DNA of 64,000 nt from Herbiconiux ginsengi (GTDB taxonomy: Bacteria; Actinomycetota; Actinomycetes; Actinomycetales; Microbacteriaceae), in assembly GCF_900107435.1 (NCBI RefSeq), contig NZ_FNPZ01000006.1, positions 62,001 to 126,000 of the forward strand, written 5' to 3'. A program made the position numbers and the translations under genes. Positions 19,289-26,864 of this stretch are shown here, piece after piece. Under the pieces are notes generated by a model. It was not told where the DNA came from. It saw only the letters and a program-made list of their open reading frames with translations, and searched no databases. Within the stretch, counting starts at the first letter, position 1; every line of letters begins with the position of its first letter.

Positions 19289-20485
19289 TCAGGCGTTCTC
19301 GAGAAGGCGGCCCTCGGCGTCGAGCGCGACGTGCTCGATGGCCAGGGCGAGAGCTCCCATGAGCTCGGATCGGTCGCCGAGGAGGGAGCGTGTGACCTCC
19401 GGCGCCTCGGTGGTACCGCCGAGTGCTGAACGCTCGAGGGCGTGCCGGAGCGGTGCGATCAGGATCTCGCCGGTCTCGGCCAGTTCGCCGCCGATGATGA
19501 TGCGATCCGGGTCGAGCAGATTGCAGAGGCTGGCGGCCGCGATGCCGATGTGGCGCCCGGCATCCGCGATCACCCGGCTGGAACTCGGATCGCCGTTCTC
19601 GGCGCGCACGATCAGGTCGCTGAGGCGCTGAATGCTCGGGTCGCCGCGGAACAGGTCGAGCAGGGCCCGCCCGCCCGCCAACGTCTCCAGGCAACCCCGG
19701 TTGCCGCACCGGCAGATCGGGCCGTTCTCGTCGATCGTGATGTGCCCGATCTGGCCGGCTTTCCCCGTCATTCCGCGGAACGGCACGCCGTTCACCACCA
19801 GTCCGGCGCTGATCGTATGGCCGACGCGGATGTAGGCGGCGACGCCTTCGATGCGGCGGAGGTCGCCCCGGGTCTCGGCGATTGCGCCGAGATTCGCCTC
19901 GCTGTCGACGAAGACGGCCGCGCCCGTGCGCCGGGACAGGCTGTCGGCGATGTCGACTCCCTCCCAGTTTCGCAGCAGGCCGAGTGGGGCGACGGTGTTG
20001 CTGCGTGTGTCGACCGGGGCGGGCAGGCCGACCCCGATCGCGAGCAGGTCGGAAAGGGAGGCGCCGAGTGACTCCACCATGTCGGTGAGCAGCAGCGTCA
20101 CGCGGTCGAGTTCGCTATCGTGCCGGTGATCGGCGGCGAGCGGCACGTGGGTCTCGGCGACGACGGTGCGCGCCGTGTCGGAGACGGCCACGCGCAGGTG
20201 CCGGCTCGAGAAGTGCAGTCCGGCCACCAGGCCGAGCTGGCGTGCCAGCGAGACTTGGATGGCGCGGCGGCCGCTGCGCGTAGAGGTGGAGGTGTGCAGC
20301 ACGCCGGCGGCCGCGAGCTCCTTCACGATGTTCGACACCGTGGCGGGCGAGAGGCCCGTTGCGCCGGCGAGTTCGACCTGGGTCAACCGGCCGTGGAACT
20401 TGAGGGCGTCGACGATCCTCCCGCGATTGGCTTCGCGCAATGAACTCTGCGATCCCGGCGTCGGGTTGACGTGCGCCACAGCCAC
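19289..20485 (-). CDS. xylR: ROK family transcriptional repressor (XylR-like)
   Basis: A 398-residue ROK protein: winged helix at about 15-75 (LTQVELAGATGLSPATVSNIVKE, in part), then a sugar-kinase fold with a zinc site CRCGNRGC and the GKAGQIGH motif. Position upstream of the xylF-type operon suggests a pentose-responsive repressor. The longest frame starts GTG 20485. However TAGGGT lies at 20491-20486 and is followed after six bases by GTG 20479, the spacing seen at other leaderless genes here, so 20479 is the likelier start. Operator not identified. Confidence 0.93.
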   Translation of the reverse strand: MAVAHVNPTPGSQSSLREANRGRIVDALKFHGRLTQVELAGATGLSPATVSNIVKELAAAGVLHTSTSTRSGRRAIQVSLARQLGLVAGLHFSSRHLRVAVSDTARTVVAETHVPLAADHRHDSELDRVTLLLTDMVESLGASLSDLLAIGVGLPAPVDTRSNTVAPLGLLRNWEGVDIADSLSRRTGAAVFVDSEANLGAIAETRGDLRRIEGVAAYIRVGHTISAGLVVNGVPFRGMTGKAGQIGHITIDENGPICRCGNRGCLETLAGGRALLDLFRGDPSIQRLSDLIVRAENGDPSSSRVIADAGRHIGIAAASLCNLLDPDRIIIGGELAETGEILIAPLRHALERSALGGTTEAPEVTRSLLGDRSELMGALALAIEHVALDAEGRLLENA

Positions 20486-20534
20486 ACCCTACACGTCCGC
20501 CCTTCCGCCGGGTTGACGTCACGCAACTAGTCGT

Positions 20535-20548
20535 GCGAGAGTACTCGC
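20535..20548. promoter_or_regulatory. inverted repeat at the PadR gene start
   Basis: GCGAG-AGTA-CTCGC ends one base before the GTG of the padR-like gene, in the 63-base divergent gap to the ROK gene. TTGACG at 20513 may be a -35. It may be an autoregulatory operator. Confidence 0.35.
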
Positions 20549-21121
20549 GTGTCATCCATTCGTCTCTTCATTCTCGGGAGCCTCGACTCCGCGGGCCCGA
20601 TGCACGGCCATCAGCTGCGACTGCTGGCCGAGGAGGAGCGCATCCATCTGTGGACGGATGTCTCGGTCGGCTCGCTCTACGGAGCCATCAAGCGTCTCGC
20701 GAACGAGGGCCTGATCGCGGAGGTGCGGGTCGAGCGGGAGGGGTCGTATCCCGAGCGCCAAGTGTTCGAGATCACGGAGGAGGGGCGGCGCGCGCTCGCC
20801 ACCCTGCGGGAATCCGGGCTCAGCGTGGTCGACTTCCGCAACGATCCCTTCGACCTGGCGATGGCCCGTCTGGACCCCGAAACCCTCGATGAGCTCGTGC
20901 CCGTGATCGAGACCCGCGTGCTGGCCTTGCGCACCAAGCTCGCCGAGCAGCAGTTCCTGTCGCGCGCGGCGGCACCCTATCTCTCCGCCGCGGAGGCCTG
21001 GGTGATGCAGCACCGGGTCGACCGGCTGACCGCCGAAGTCGACTCGCATGAGCGACTGCTCTCCCTCCTCCCCGACATCATCGCCGACGAAAAGGCGCGA
21101 AAGGCCACCCCTCATGACTGA
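20549..21121 (+). CDS. PadR family transcriptional regulator
   Basis: A 190-residue PadR regulator. The N-terminal winged helix reads IRLFILGSLDSAGPMHGHQL ... VGSLYGAIKRLANEGLI ... ERQVFEITEEG; the C-terminal half is the helical Vir_act_alpha_C dimerisation domain. Its last codons overlap the start of the MFS exporter gene by eight bases, so the two form an operon in which the regulator very likely controls the exporter, as PadR proteins often do in response to drugs or phenolics. The GTG at 20549 has no clear ribosome site. Confidence 0.93.
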   Translation: MSSIRLFILGSLDSAGPMHGHQLRLLAEEERIHLWTDVSVGSLYGAIKRLANEGLIAEVRVEREGSYPERQVFEITEEGRRALATLRESGLSVVDFRNDPFDLAMARLDPETLDELVPVIETRVLALRTKLAEQQFLSRAAAPYLSAAEAWVMQHRVDRLTAEVDSHERLLSLLPDIIADEKARKATPHD

Positions 21122-22634
21122 CGCCGCACTCCCTACCTCGAGCGCCCCGGCGCCCGCTATCCCGCGCCGGGCCTGGCAAGCGCTGATCGTGCTGCTCGCG
21201 GCGATGTTCATCGCGCTGCTCGACACCACGATCGTGAACGTTGCCCTGCCGAGCATCCGCACCTCGATCGACGCCTCCGAGGCCACCCTGTCGTGGATCA
21301 TCTCCGGCTACGCCCTCGCGTTCGGCCTCGCCCTCATCCCCGCGGGCCGCATCGGCGACCGGATCGGGCACAAGTGGGTGTTCTTCAGCGGCCTCGCTCT
21401 CTTCACCGTCTCGAGCCTGGCGTGCGGCCTCTCGCAGAACGACGTGCAACTCGTCGTGTCGCGCGTCGTGCAGGGGCTCGCCGGCGGCATGTTCGTGCCT
21501 GCCGTCACCGCCTACATCCAGCTGCTGTTCCCGTTCCGCTCGCGCGGCAAGGCCTTCGCCATCATGGGCGCCGTCATCGGAGTCTCCTCCGCGCTCGGCC
21601 CGATCGTGGGTGGTCTCATCATCGAGGCGTTTGGTGCCGAGAACGGCTGGCGGCTGGTGTTCGGCGTCAACCTGCCGATCGGCATCGCGACGCTCGCCGC
21701 CGCCGCCATTCTGCTGCCCGGACACCGGGAATCGGATGCGATCTCCGTGTCGATCAACGGGCCCACGTCAGCCGCGTCGCCGGTCAAGGCGGGCATCGAC
21801 TGGCTCGGCCTCGTGCTCGTGTCAGCGGGCCTGGTGGCCCTGCTGGTGCCGCTCATCCAGGGTGAAGACGAAGGCTGGCCGCTCTGGACCTTCGTCTCTC
21901 TCGCTGTCGGCGCCCTGCTCATCGTGGCCTTCGGCGCCTGGGAGGTCGCCTACGCGAAGCGCGGTCGCAGCCCTCTGGTGCCTCCACGGCTGTTCCGCCA
22001 CCCCTCCTTCACCGGCGGGGTCATCCTGGCCCTGGTGTACTTCGCCGCCTTCACGAGCATCTTCTTCACCATCTCGATCCTCTGGCAGGCGGGGCTCGGC
22101 CACACCGCGCTGGAGTCGGGGGTCGTCTCGATCCCCTTCGCGATCGGCTCGATCGTGGGCTCCTCGCAGAGCGGGCGGCTCGCGCAGCGCCTCGGCCGCA
22201 CCGTGCTCGTGATCGGCACGGCCGCGGTGACCGGCGGGCTCGCCTGGGTGTGGCTCGTGCTCCTGCTCACCGACCCCTCCGATCTCACCAACTGGGAGCT
22301 GATCGCGCCGCTGCTCATCGCCGGGCTCGGCAACGGCCTCTTCATCGCGCCGAACGCGCAGTTCATCGTCGCGACGGTCGATCGCTCCGAAGCCGGCGCC
22401 GCCAGCGGCGTGATCAGCGCCATGCAGCGGGTCGGCAGCGCGGTGGGCATCGCCGTCATCGGCAGTGTCTTCTTCGGCACGCTGGTGATCGACGGGCAGA
22501 CGCCGGATGCCGTCGCGACCGGATTCGGAACCAGTGCGACCTCCGCGATGGCCGTGAGCGTCGGCTTCGCCCTGCTCGCCTTCGCCCTCGTGTTCACGCT
22601 CCCGCGCCGCACCGGCGTGCCCGGCAGCCACTGA
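21114..22634 (+). CDS. MFS drug exporter, EmrB/QacA (DHA2, 14-helix) type
   Basis: A 506-residue membrane protein with 14 predicted helices. It shows LLAAMFIALLDTTIVNVALPSI (motif D1 of DHA2, in part), GRIGDRIGHK between helices 2 and 3, and VVQGLAGGMFVPA with the antiporter motif region VSSALGPIVGG. It exports drugs or other hydrophobic compounds with protons. ATG 21114 overlaps the upstream padR-like gene, and co-transcription with that regulator is likely. It is followed by the structured leader before a GNAT-like gene. Confidence 0.93.
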   Translation: MTDAALPTSSAPAPAIPRRAWQALIVLLAAMFIALLDTTIVNVALPSIRTSIDASEATLSWIISGYALAFGLALIPAGRIGDRIGHKWVFFSGLALFTVSSLACGLSQNDVQLVVSRVVQGLAGGMFVPAVTAYIQLLFPFRSRGKAFAIMGAVIGVSSALGPIVGGLIIEAFGAENGWRLVFGVNLPIGIATLAAAAILLPGHRESDAISVSINGPTSAASPVKAGIDWLGLVLVSAGLVALLVPLIQGEDEGWPLWTFVSLAVGALLIVAFGAWEVAYAKRGRSPLVPPRLFRHPSFTGGVILALVYFAAFTSIFFTISILWQAGLGHTALESGVVSIPFAIGSIVGSSQSGRLAQRLGRTVLVIGTAAVTGGLAWVWLVLLLTDPSDLTNWELIAPLLIAGLGNGLFIAPNAQFIVATVDRSEAGAASGVISAMQRVGSAVGIAVIGSVFFGTLVIDGQTPDAVATGFGTSATSAMAVSVGFALLAFALVFTLPRRTGVPGSH

Positions 22635-22658
22635 CTCCGAACGATTCCACGAAGGGGG

Positions 22659-22688
22659 TTGCGCCCACGCCGCGCGGCCCGCTAATCT
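22659..22688 (+). promoter_or_regulatory. candidate promoter of the GNAT leader transcript
   Basis: TTGCGC (22659-22664) and TAATCT (22683-22688) are spaced 18 bp. Transcription would begin near 22695, leaving a 5' leader of about 255 bases before the GNAT gene. A small hairpin GCGACA/TGTCGC (22697-22711) would lie at the very 5' end of that RNA. Confidence 0.5.
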
Positions 22689-22741
22689 CGGAGACCGCGA
22701 CAGACTGTCGCCTTGAGACAGAGAAGGGAAAGGTGAGTCCC

Positions 22742-22792
22742 ATGATTTCGATCATTCCGGCGCTTTCCCCGATCAGGAGCCTCGCAGGCTAG
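22742..22792 (+). CDS. 16-residue leader peptide MISIIPALSPIRSLAG
   Basis: A short frame starting ATG with GGGAAAGG about eight bases upstream, inside the long untranslated leader of the GNAT-like gene. GAGAAGG around its ribosome site (22721-22727) is complementary to CCTTCTC (22794-22800) just after its stop. Downstream there are overlapping alternative stems. This is the layout of a ribosome-mediated attenuator. The peptide is not one I recognise, and it carries no run of a single amino acid that would point to amino-acid control. A response to ribosome stalling by a drug is a possibility only. Confidence 0.5.
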   Translation: MISIIPALSPIRSLAG

Positions 22793-22828
22793 TCCTTCTC
22801 GACTGCCTGCCTGGCCCTTCGCCAGAAA

Positions 22829-22914
22829 GCGCCCCTTCGCCGGGCGCGTACTGACTCCGCGCACTGCGCCTTGCGCGCCCGGCGCCTCCTGCGCCCTGAG
22901 CGCCGAGTCAGCAC
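22829..22914 (+). promoter_or_regulatory. mutually exclusive stems of a putative attenuator
   Basis: Three stems share strands. B: GCGCCC 22829-22834 with GGGCGC 22842-22847. C: 22838-22848 with 22874-22884, eleven perfect G-C pairs. D: 22848-22857 with 22905-22914, nine of ten pairs. B excludes C, and C excludes D, so the RNA can switch between folds. No T run marks a classical terminator; control might act on translation of the GNAT gene at 22951. Confidence 0.5.
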
Positions 22915-22950
22915 CTCCTCGCTGGTCCTCTCAATGGAAGAAGTCTTCTC

Positions 22951-23481
22951 GTGTTCACATCAAGCAGTCGCGCCCACGACCGGGCGCTCCTGGATTTCCT
23001 CAGTCTCCATCCCGAACCCGGTCCCGATCCCGTGCGCGGTATCGACGCCCTGGAGTTCGGCCGCGGTCTCGCCGCCGGCACGCTCCGCCGTGACTGGACC
23101 TGGCTGGCCTTCGTCGACGACCGACCGGTCGCCCGCGGGGTCTGGTGGGGCCCGGTCGGGGCGGTGCATCCCGTCGAGCTCCGCTGTCTCGCCGTCGATC
23201 CGTCACTGCCGCACCCCGAGGTCTGGGGAGCGGCGCTGATCCGCTCCGCTCACCGTCAGTTCGCCGAAGCGGGTGCCATCCTGGCTCCCGACTTCGTGGT
23301 GGAGTTCGACGGCGCGCATCGCGACGAGCCCGCCCTCCAGCGGGCGCTCGCGTGGCGTGGCCTCGCGGCTGAAGACGCCGGACTCACGGTGCGCACCGTG
23401 GACGGCTCGGGCGATCGGGTCACCTACTCGACCCGCCCGTTGCGGGCCGCCAAGGTGATGGTCTCCGCCGGTTCGCGGTAG
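22951..23481 (+). CDS. GNAT-like acetyltransferase behind a structured leader
   Basis: A 176-residue protein. The central block WLAFVDDRPVARGVWWGP, then VHPVELRCLAVDPSLPHPE and AALIRSAHRQFAEAGA, resembles the beta4-beta5-alpha3 core of GNAT acetyltransferases, although the Q/RxxGxG/A loop is not evident, so catalysis is uncertain. The GTG at 22951 has GGAAGAAG seven bases upstream. It follows the drug-exporter operon and has a separate promoter and a leader of about 255 bases with a 16-codon peptide. This suggests regulated expression, perhaps in response to an inhibitor. Confidence 0.7.
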   Translation: MFTSSSRAHDRALLDFLSLHPEPGPDPVRGIDALEFGRGLAAGTLRRDWTWLAFVDDRPVARGVWWGPVGAVHPVELRCLAVDPSLPHPEVWGAALIRSAHRQFAEAGAILAPDFVVEFDGAHRDEPALQRALAWRGLAAEDAGLTVRTVDGSGDRVTYSTRPLRAAKVMVSAGSR

Positions 23482-23506
23482 CCCTCATGAGCGCGTCCTC
23501 CGCGGA

Positions 23507-23550
23507 TGTGACTGTCACTCGGCATCCGAGTGCGCCGTGTGACAGTCACA
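23507..23550. promoter_or_regulatory. paired TGTGAC palindromes (terminator or operator)
   Basis: TGTGACTGTCACT (23507-23519) and TGTGACAGTCACA (23538-23550) are each near-perfect palindromes and also pair with one another over 12 bases. They lie after the GNAT-like gene and before the LacI gene. They could end the GNAT message or be auxiliary LacI operators, since TGTGA...TCACA also occurs before araD. Confidence 0.5.
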
Positions 23551-23581
23551 TTCTTCGCAGGGAGTCGACGGCCGGAGTGTG

Positions 23582-23619
23582 CATAATGTAACTGCGTCCA
23601 CTCTTTGTGAACGTGCACA
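23582..23619 (+). promoter_or_regulatory. lacI promoter with autoregulatory operator
   Basis: CATAAT at 23582-23587 is a likely -10. TGTGAACGTGCACA (23606-23619) is an imperfect palindrome with a central CG, matching the two operators before araD (24769 and 24793). It covers the first possible start codon of the regulator gene, implying that the site lies in the transcribed leader and represses its own gene. Confidence 0.55.
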
Positions 23620-23642
23620 CCGGCACTGATGCGAGTGGATAC

Positions 23643-24677
23643 GTGACCTCCGAAACCCCTCCCGAGGCGAAGCGCCCGCGTGCCCCGAGCATCCGCGACG
23701 TCGCGAAGCTCGCCGGTGTCTCGCACCAGACCGTCTCCCGGGTGCTGAACAACCATCCGAGCATCCGCGACGAGACCAAGAGCCGTGTGCTCGCGGTGAT
23801 GGGCGAACTGCAGTACCGGCCGAACCGGGCCGCCCGCGCCCTCGTGACCAGCCGTTCCCGAACGATCGGGGTGCTCACCTCGCACCGCTCAGAGTACGGT
23901 CCGGCCTCGAGCATCCAGGCCATCGAAGAGGCCGCGGTGCTGCAGGGGTACCTCGTGGTGACGGCGAACGCCGAGGGCGCCGATTCGCACTCCATCGCCC
24001 GGGCGATCACTCACCTGCTCGACCAGGCGGTGGAGGGGATCGTGGTCATCGCGCCTCAGGTGCGCGTGTTCGACACGCTCGCCGAGATGCAGCTCGACCT
24101 GCCGTTCGTGACCCTGCAATCGACCGGCCGGCTCAACGACCACGCCCTCTCGGTCGACCAGATGACCGGCGCGCGGCTGGCCACGCGGCACCTCATCGAG
24201 CTCGGCCACCGCGGCATCTACCACCTCGCGGGGCCGCAGGACTGGATCGAGGCGGAGGCGCGGATGGAGGGCTTCCTGCGGGAGATGGGCGACCAGGACG
24301 TGCCGACCACGGCGCCCATCCTCGGCGACTGGACGGCGGAATTCGGCTACCACGCAGGCCGCGAGCTGCTCCGCGTGCGCGATTTCACCGCCATCTTCTC
24401 GTCGAACGACCAGATGGCGCTCGGGCTCATGCACGCGATCCACGACGAGGGGCTCGACGTGCCGCGCGACATCAGCGTGGTGGGTTTCGACGACATCCCG
24501 GAGGCCGCTCATTTCTGGCCGCCGCTCACCACGGTGCGGCAGGATTTCGCGGAACTCGGCCGCCGGTGCGTGGCGTTGCTGATCGATCACGACGAGCTGC
24601 CGGAGGGGACGGATGCGCCCGGCTCGGTGATTCCGACACTGGTCGTCCGGAGCTCCACGGCACCCCCTTCCGCCTAG
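23643..24677 (+). CDS. LacI family repressor of the AraD/ChvE operon
   Basis: A LacI-type regulator of about 344 residues. The HTH and hinge read SIRDVAKLAGVSHQTVSRVL and NNHPSIRDETKSRV, followed by a periplasmic-binding-like core with SRTIGVLTS, FVTLQSTGRLNDH, GFDDIPEA and TTVRQDF. An earlier in-frame GTG at 23607 would add 12 residues but lies inside a palindromic operator and lacks a ribosome site, so GTG 23643 is preferred. The twin operators in front of the downstream araD gene match the one at its own promoter. The inducer is probably the pentose or hexose carried by the downstream importer. Confidence 0.93.
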   Translation: MTSETPPEAKRPRAPSIRDVAKLAGVSHQTVSRVLNNHPSIRDETKSRVLAVMGELQYRPNRAARALVTSRSRTIGVLTSHRSEYGPASSIQAIEEAAVLQGYLVVTANAEGADSHSIARAITHLLDQAVEGIVVIAPQVRVFDTLAEMQLDLPFVTLQSTGRLNDHALSVDQMTGARLATRHLIELGHRGIYHLAGPQDWIEAEARMEGFLREMGDQDVPTTAPILGDWTAEFGYHAGRELLRVRDFTAIFSSNDQMALGLMHAIHDEGLDVPRDISVVGFDDIPEAAHFWPPLTTVRQDFAELGRRCVALLIDHDELPEGTDAPGSVIPTLVVRSSTAPPSA

Positions 24678-24727
24678 TCGCCCGAGGCGTGCGGAGCACT
24701 CGGTTATCGAACCGAGACATTTGCGGG

Positions 24728-24806
24728 TTGACACGGGAATCCACTATCGGGCTAACATGATGAACCGATGTGACCGTTCACATCAGACCGAATGTGAACG
24801 GTCACA
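24728..24806 (+). promoter_or_regulatory. promoter and twin LacI operators of the araD-importer operon
   Basis: TTGACA (24728-24733) is a perfect -35. TAACAT (24753-24758) is a -10 at a long 19-bp spacing. Just downstream lie TGTGACCGTTCACA (24769-24782) and TGTGAACGGTCACA (24793-24806); the second is the exact reverse complement of the first, 24 bp centre to centre. Both have the central CG of LacI-family sites and would block elongation or initiation. Confidence 0.75.
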
Positions 24807-24846
24807 CTGAATGCGACAAGAACCGGACGAGGGAGTCAGCGTCGTG

Positions 24847-24885
24847 ATGACGAGCAGCCAGCCGATGCCAGGGGCATCCCGGTGA
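24847..24885 (+). CDS. 12-codon coupled mini-frame before araD
   Basis: GAGGGAG precedes ATG (or GTG 24844), and the frame [12 protein letters not shown] ends in a TGA that overlaps the araD GTG by four bases (GTGA). The araD gene has no other ribosome site, so ribosomes probably enter here and re-initiate. It may be the fused ends of a deleted upstream gene such as a ribulokinase, or simply a translational leader. Confidence 0.4.
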   Translation: MTSSQPMPGASR

Positions 24886-25568
24886 GCGGCTTCGGGCCTG
24901 AGCTCGAGGTGGGCATCGCCCGCCTCCGCGCCGAGGTCGCGAACCTGCACGCCGAGCTCCGGCACTACGGGCTCGTCGTGTGGACCGGCGGCAACGTGTC
25001 CGGCCGGGTGGCCGGCGCCGACCTGTTCGTGATCAAGCCGTCCGGCGTCTCCTACGACCAGCTCGCCCCCGAGAACATGATCCTGTGCGACCTCGACGGC
25101 GTCGTGGTGCAGGGCACTCCGGGCGCCGGGCGCTCGCCGAGCAGCGACACCGCGGCCCACGCCTACGTCTACCGGAACATGCCCGAGGTCGGCGGAGTGG
25201 TGCACACGCACTCGCCCTACGCGGTGGCCTGGGCCACCCGCGGCGAGCCGATCCCGTGCGTCACCACCGCCATCGCGGCCGAGTTCGGCGGCGAGATCCC
25301 GGTGGGCCCGTTCGCCGTGATCGGCGACGACGCGATCGGCCGCGGCATCGTCGACACCCTGTCCGGCCATCGCTCGCCCGCGGTGCTGATGCAGAACCAC
25401 GGCCCCTTCACCATCGGCCCGGATGCCCGCAGCGCGGTGCGCTCGGCCGTTCTGGTCGAAGACGCGGCTCGCGCCGTGCACCTGGCCCGCCAGCTCGGCG
25501 AGCCGATCCCCATCGCGCAGGATGCGCTCGACGAGCGCTACCGGCTCGCCTCACAACTCTCACCTTGA
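24882..25568 (+). CDS. araD: L-ribulose-5-phosphate 4-epimerase (class II aldolase family)
   Basis: A 228-residue member of the AraD/FucA family, normal size. It interconverts L-ribulose 5-phosphate and D-xylulose 5-phosphate. Visible are the phosphate-binding WTGGNVSGR and VIKPSGV, the metal ligands in HTHSPYA and the distal His in [14 protein letters not shown] 24882 is coupled to a 12-codon frame. It heads an operon with a ChvE-type importer behind twin LacI operators, which points to L-arabinose or a related sugar. No araA or araB is visible. A different class II aldolase or epimerase activity is possible. Confidence 0.88.
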   Translation: MSGFGPELEVGIARLRAEVANLHAELRHYGLVVWTGGNVSGRVAGADLFVIKPSGVSYDQLAPENMILCDLDGVVVQGTPGAGRSPSSDTAAHAYVYRNMPEVGGVVHTHSPYAVAWATRGEPIPCVTTAIAAEFGGEIPVGPFAVIGDDAIGRGIVDTLSGHRSPAVLMQNHGPFTIGPDARSAVRSAVLVEDAARAVHLARQLGEPIPIAQDALDERYRLASQLSP

Positions 25569-25612
25569 CCCAAGACGAAGAAGTCCCTCACAGAAACACG
25601 AAAGGAAACACA

Positions 25613-26743
25613 GTGAAGATCACGACACTGCTCGCGGGAGTCGCCGCGGGTGCATTGATGGTCAGCCTCGCGGCCTGCTCCAGCGGAGGAAGCGGCGGAA
25701 GCACCGACAGCGCGGGAGGCGGAGACGGCGGCCTGATCGGCGTCGCGATGCCGACGAAGTCGTCGGAGCGCTGGATCCAGGACGGCGACGCCGTCAAGTC
25801 GCAGCTGGAGGACGCCGGATACACCGTCGACCTGCAGTACGCGGAAGACGACATCCCCACCCAGGTCTCGCAGATCGAGAACATGATCACCAAGGGCGCC
25901 AAGGCCCTGATCATCGCGTCGATCGACGGCACCACGCTCACCAGCGTGCTGCAGGAGGCCGCCGACAACGACATCCCCGTCATCGCCTACGACCGCCTGA
26001 TCCGAGACACCGAGAACGTCGACTACTACGCGTCGTTCGACAACTACAAGGTCGGCGTGCAGCAGGCCAACTCGGTGCTGAACGGCCTCGGCCTCGTCGA
26101 CCTCGAGGGCAAGGCGACCGACGGTGCTCCCGCCGGCCCCTTCAACATCGAGCTGTTCGCCGGTTCGCCCGACGACAACAACGCCACCTTCTTCTGGGAG
26201 GGCGCGATCGACACCCTGCAGCCCTACATCGACAAGGGCACCCTCGTCGTGAAGAGCGGCCAGACCGACTTCGAGCAGGCTGCAACGCTCCGCTGGGACG
26301 GCGAGACCGCCCAGAAGCGCATGGAGAACCTGCTGACGTCGAGCTACTCCGACGGTTCGAAGGTCAACGCGGTGCTCTCGCCCTACGACGGCATCTCGCG
26401 CGGCATCATCTCCGCCCTCACCGACGCCGGCTACACGGTCGGTGCAGAATGGCCCATCATCTCGGGTCAGGACGCCGAGCTCGACTCGGTCAAGGCCATC
26501 GAGTCCGGTGAGCAGTTCGCCACGATCTTCAAGGACACCCGCAACCTGGCGAAGGTGGCCGTCGACATGGCGACCGCTCTCCTCCAGGGCAACGAGCCCG
26601 AGACGAACAACACCACCGATTACGACAACGGTGTGAAGGTCGTTCCTTCCTACCTGCTCGAGTCGCAGATCGTCGTCAAAGACAACATCGAAGACGTCCT
26701 GGTCAAGTCCGGCTACTGGACCGAAGACGAGATCAAGGGCTAG
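25613..26743 (+). CDS. chvE: ChvE-type sugar-binding lipoprotein
   Basis: A 376-residue binding protein. Start GTG 25613 has AAAGGA upstream. The signal peptide ends in a lipobox LAAC near residue 23, then a Ser/Gly linker. The mature part ([54 protein letters not shown]) matches the multiple-monosaccharide-binding ChvE family for galactose, arabinose, glucose and xylose. It is followed by a strong hairpin and then the ATPase and permease genes. Induction by an imported sugar through LacI is likely. Confidence 0.94.
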   Translation: MKITTLLAGVAAGALMVSLAACSSGGSGGSTDSAGGGDGGLIGVAMPTKSSERWIQDGDAVKSQLEDAGYTVDLQYAEDDIPTQVSQIENMITKGAKALIIASIDGTTLTSVLQEAADNDIPVIAYDRLIRDTENVDYYASFDNYKVGVQQANSVLNGLGLVDLEGKATDGAPAGPFNIELFAGSPDDNNATFFWEGAIDTLQPYIDKGTLVVKSGQTDFEQAATLRWDGETAQKRMENLLTSSYSDGSKVNAVLSPYDGISRGIISALTDAGYTVGAEWPIISGQDAELDSVKAIESGEQFATIFKDTRNLAKVAVDMATALLQGNEPETNNTTDYDNGVKVVPSYLLESQIVVKDNIEDVLVKSGYWTEDEIKG

Positions 26744-26760
26744 TCAGCCCTCTCTCCACG

Positions 26761-26803
26761 GCATCCGCCCCGCCCCGCCTGCACGCGTGGGCGGGGCGGA
26801 TGC
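26761..26803 (+). terminator. intercistronic hairpin after chvE
   Basis: Perfect 15-base arms (26761-26775 and 26789-26803) with a 13-base loop lie in the 121-base gap between the binding-protein and ATPase genes. It is the third importer in the window with this arrangement. TAAGGT (26826-26831) downstream may be a weak -10 for the ATPase gene. Confidence 0.75.
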
Positions 26804-26864
26804 GCCGGGTCGAGCACTCGGCGAGTAAGGTACAGGCCACCGGCAAGGAAGCAGGCAATCGCGC

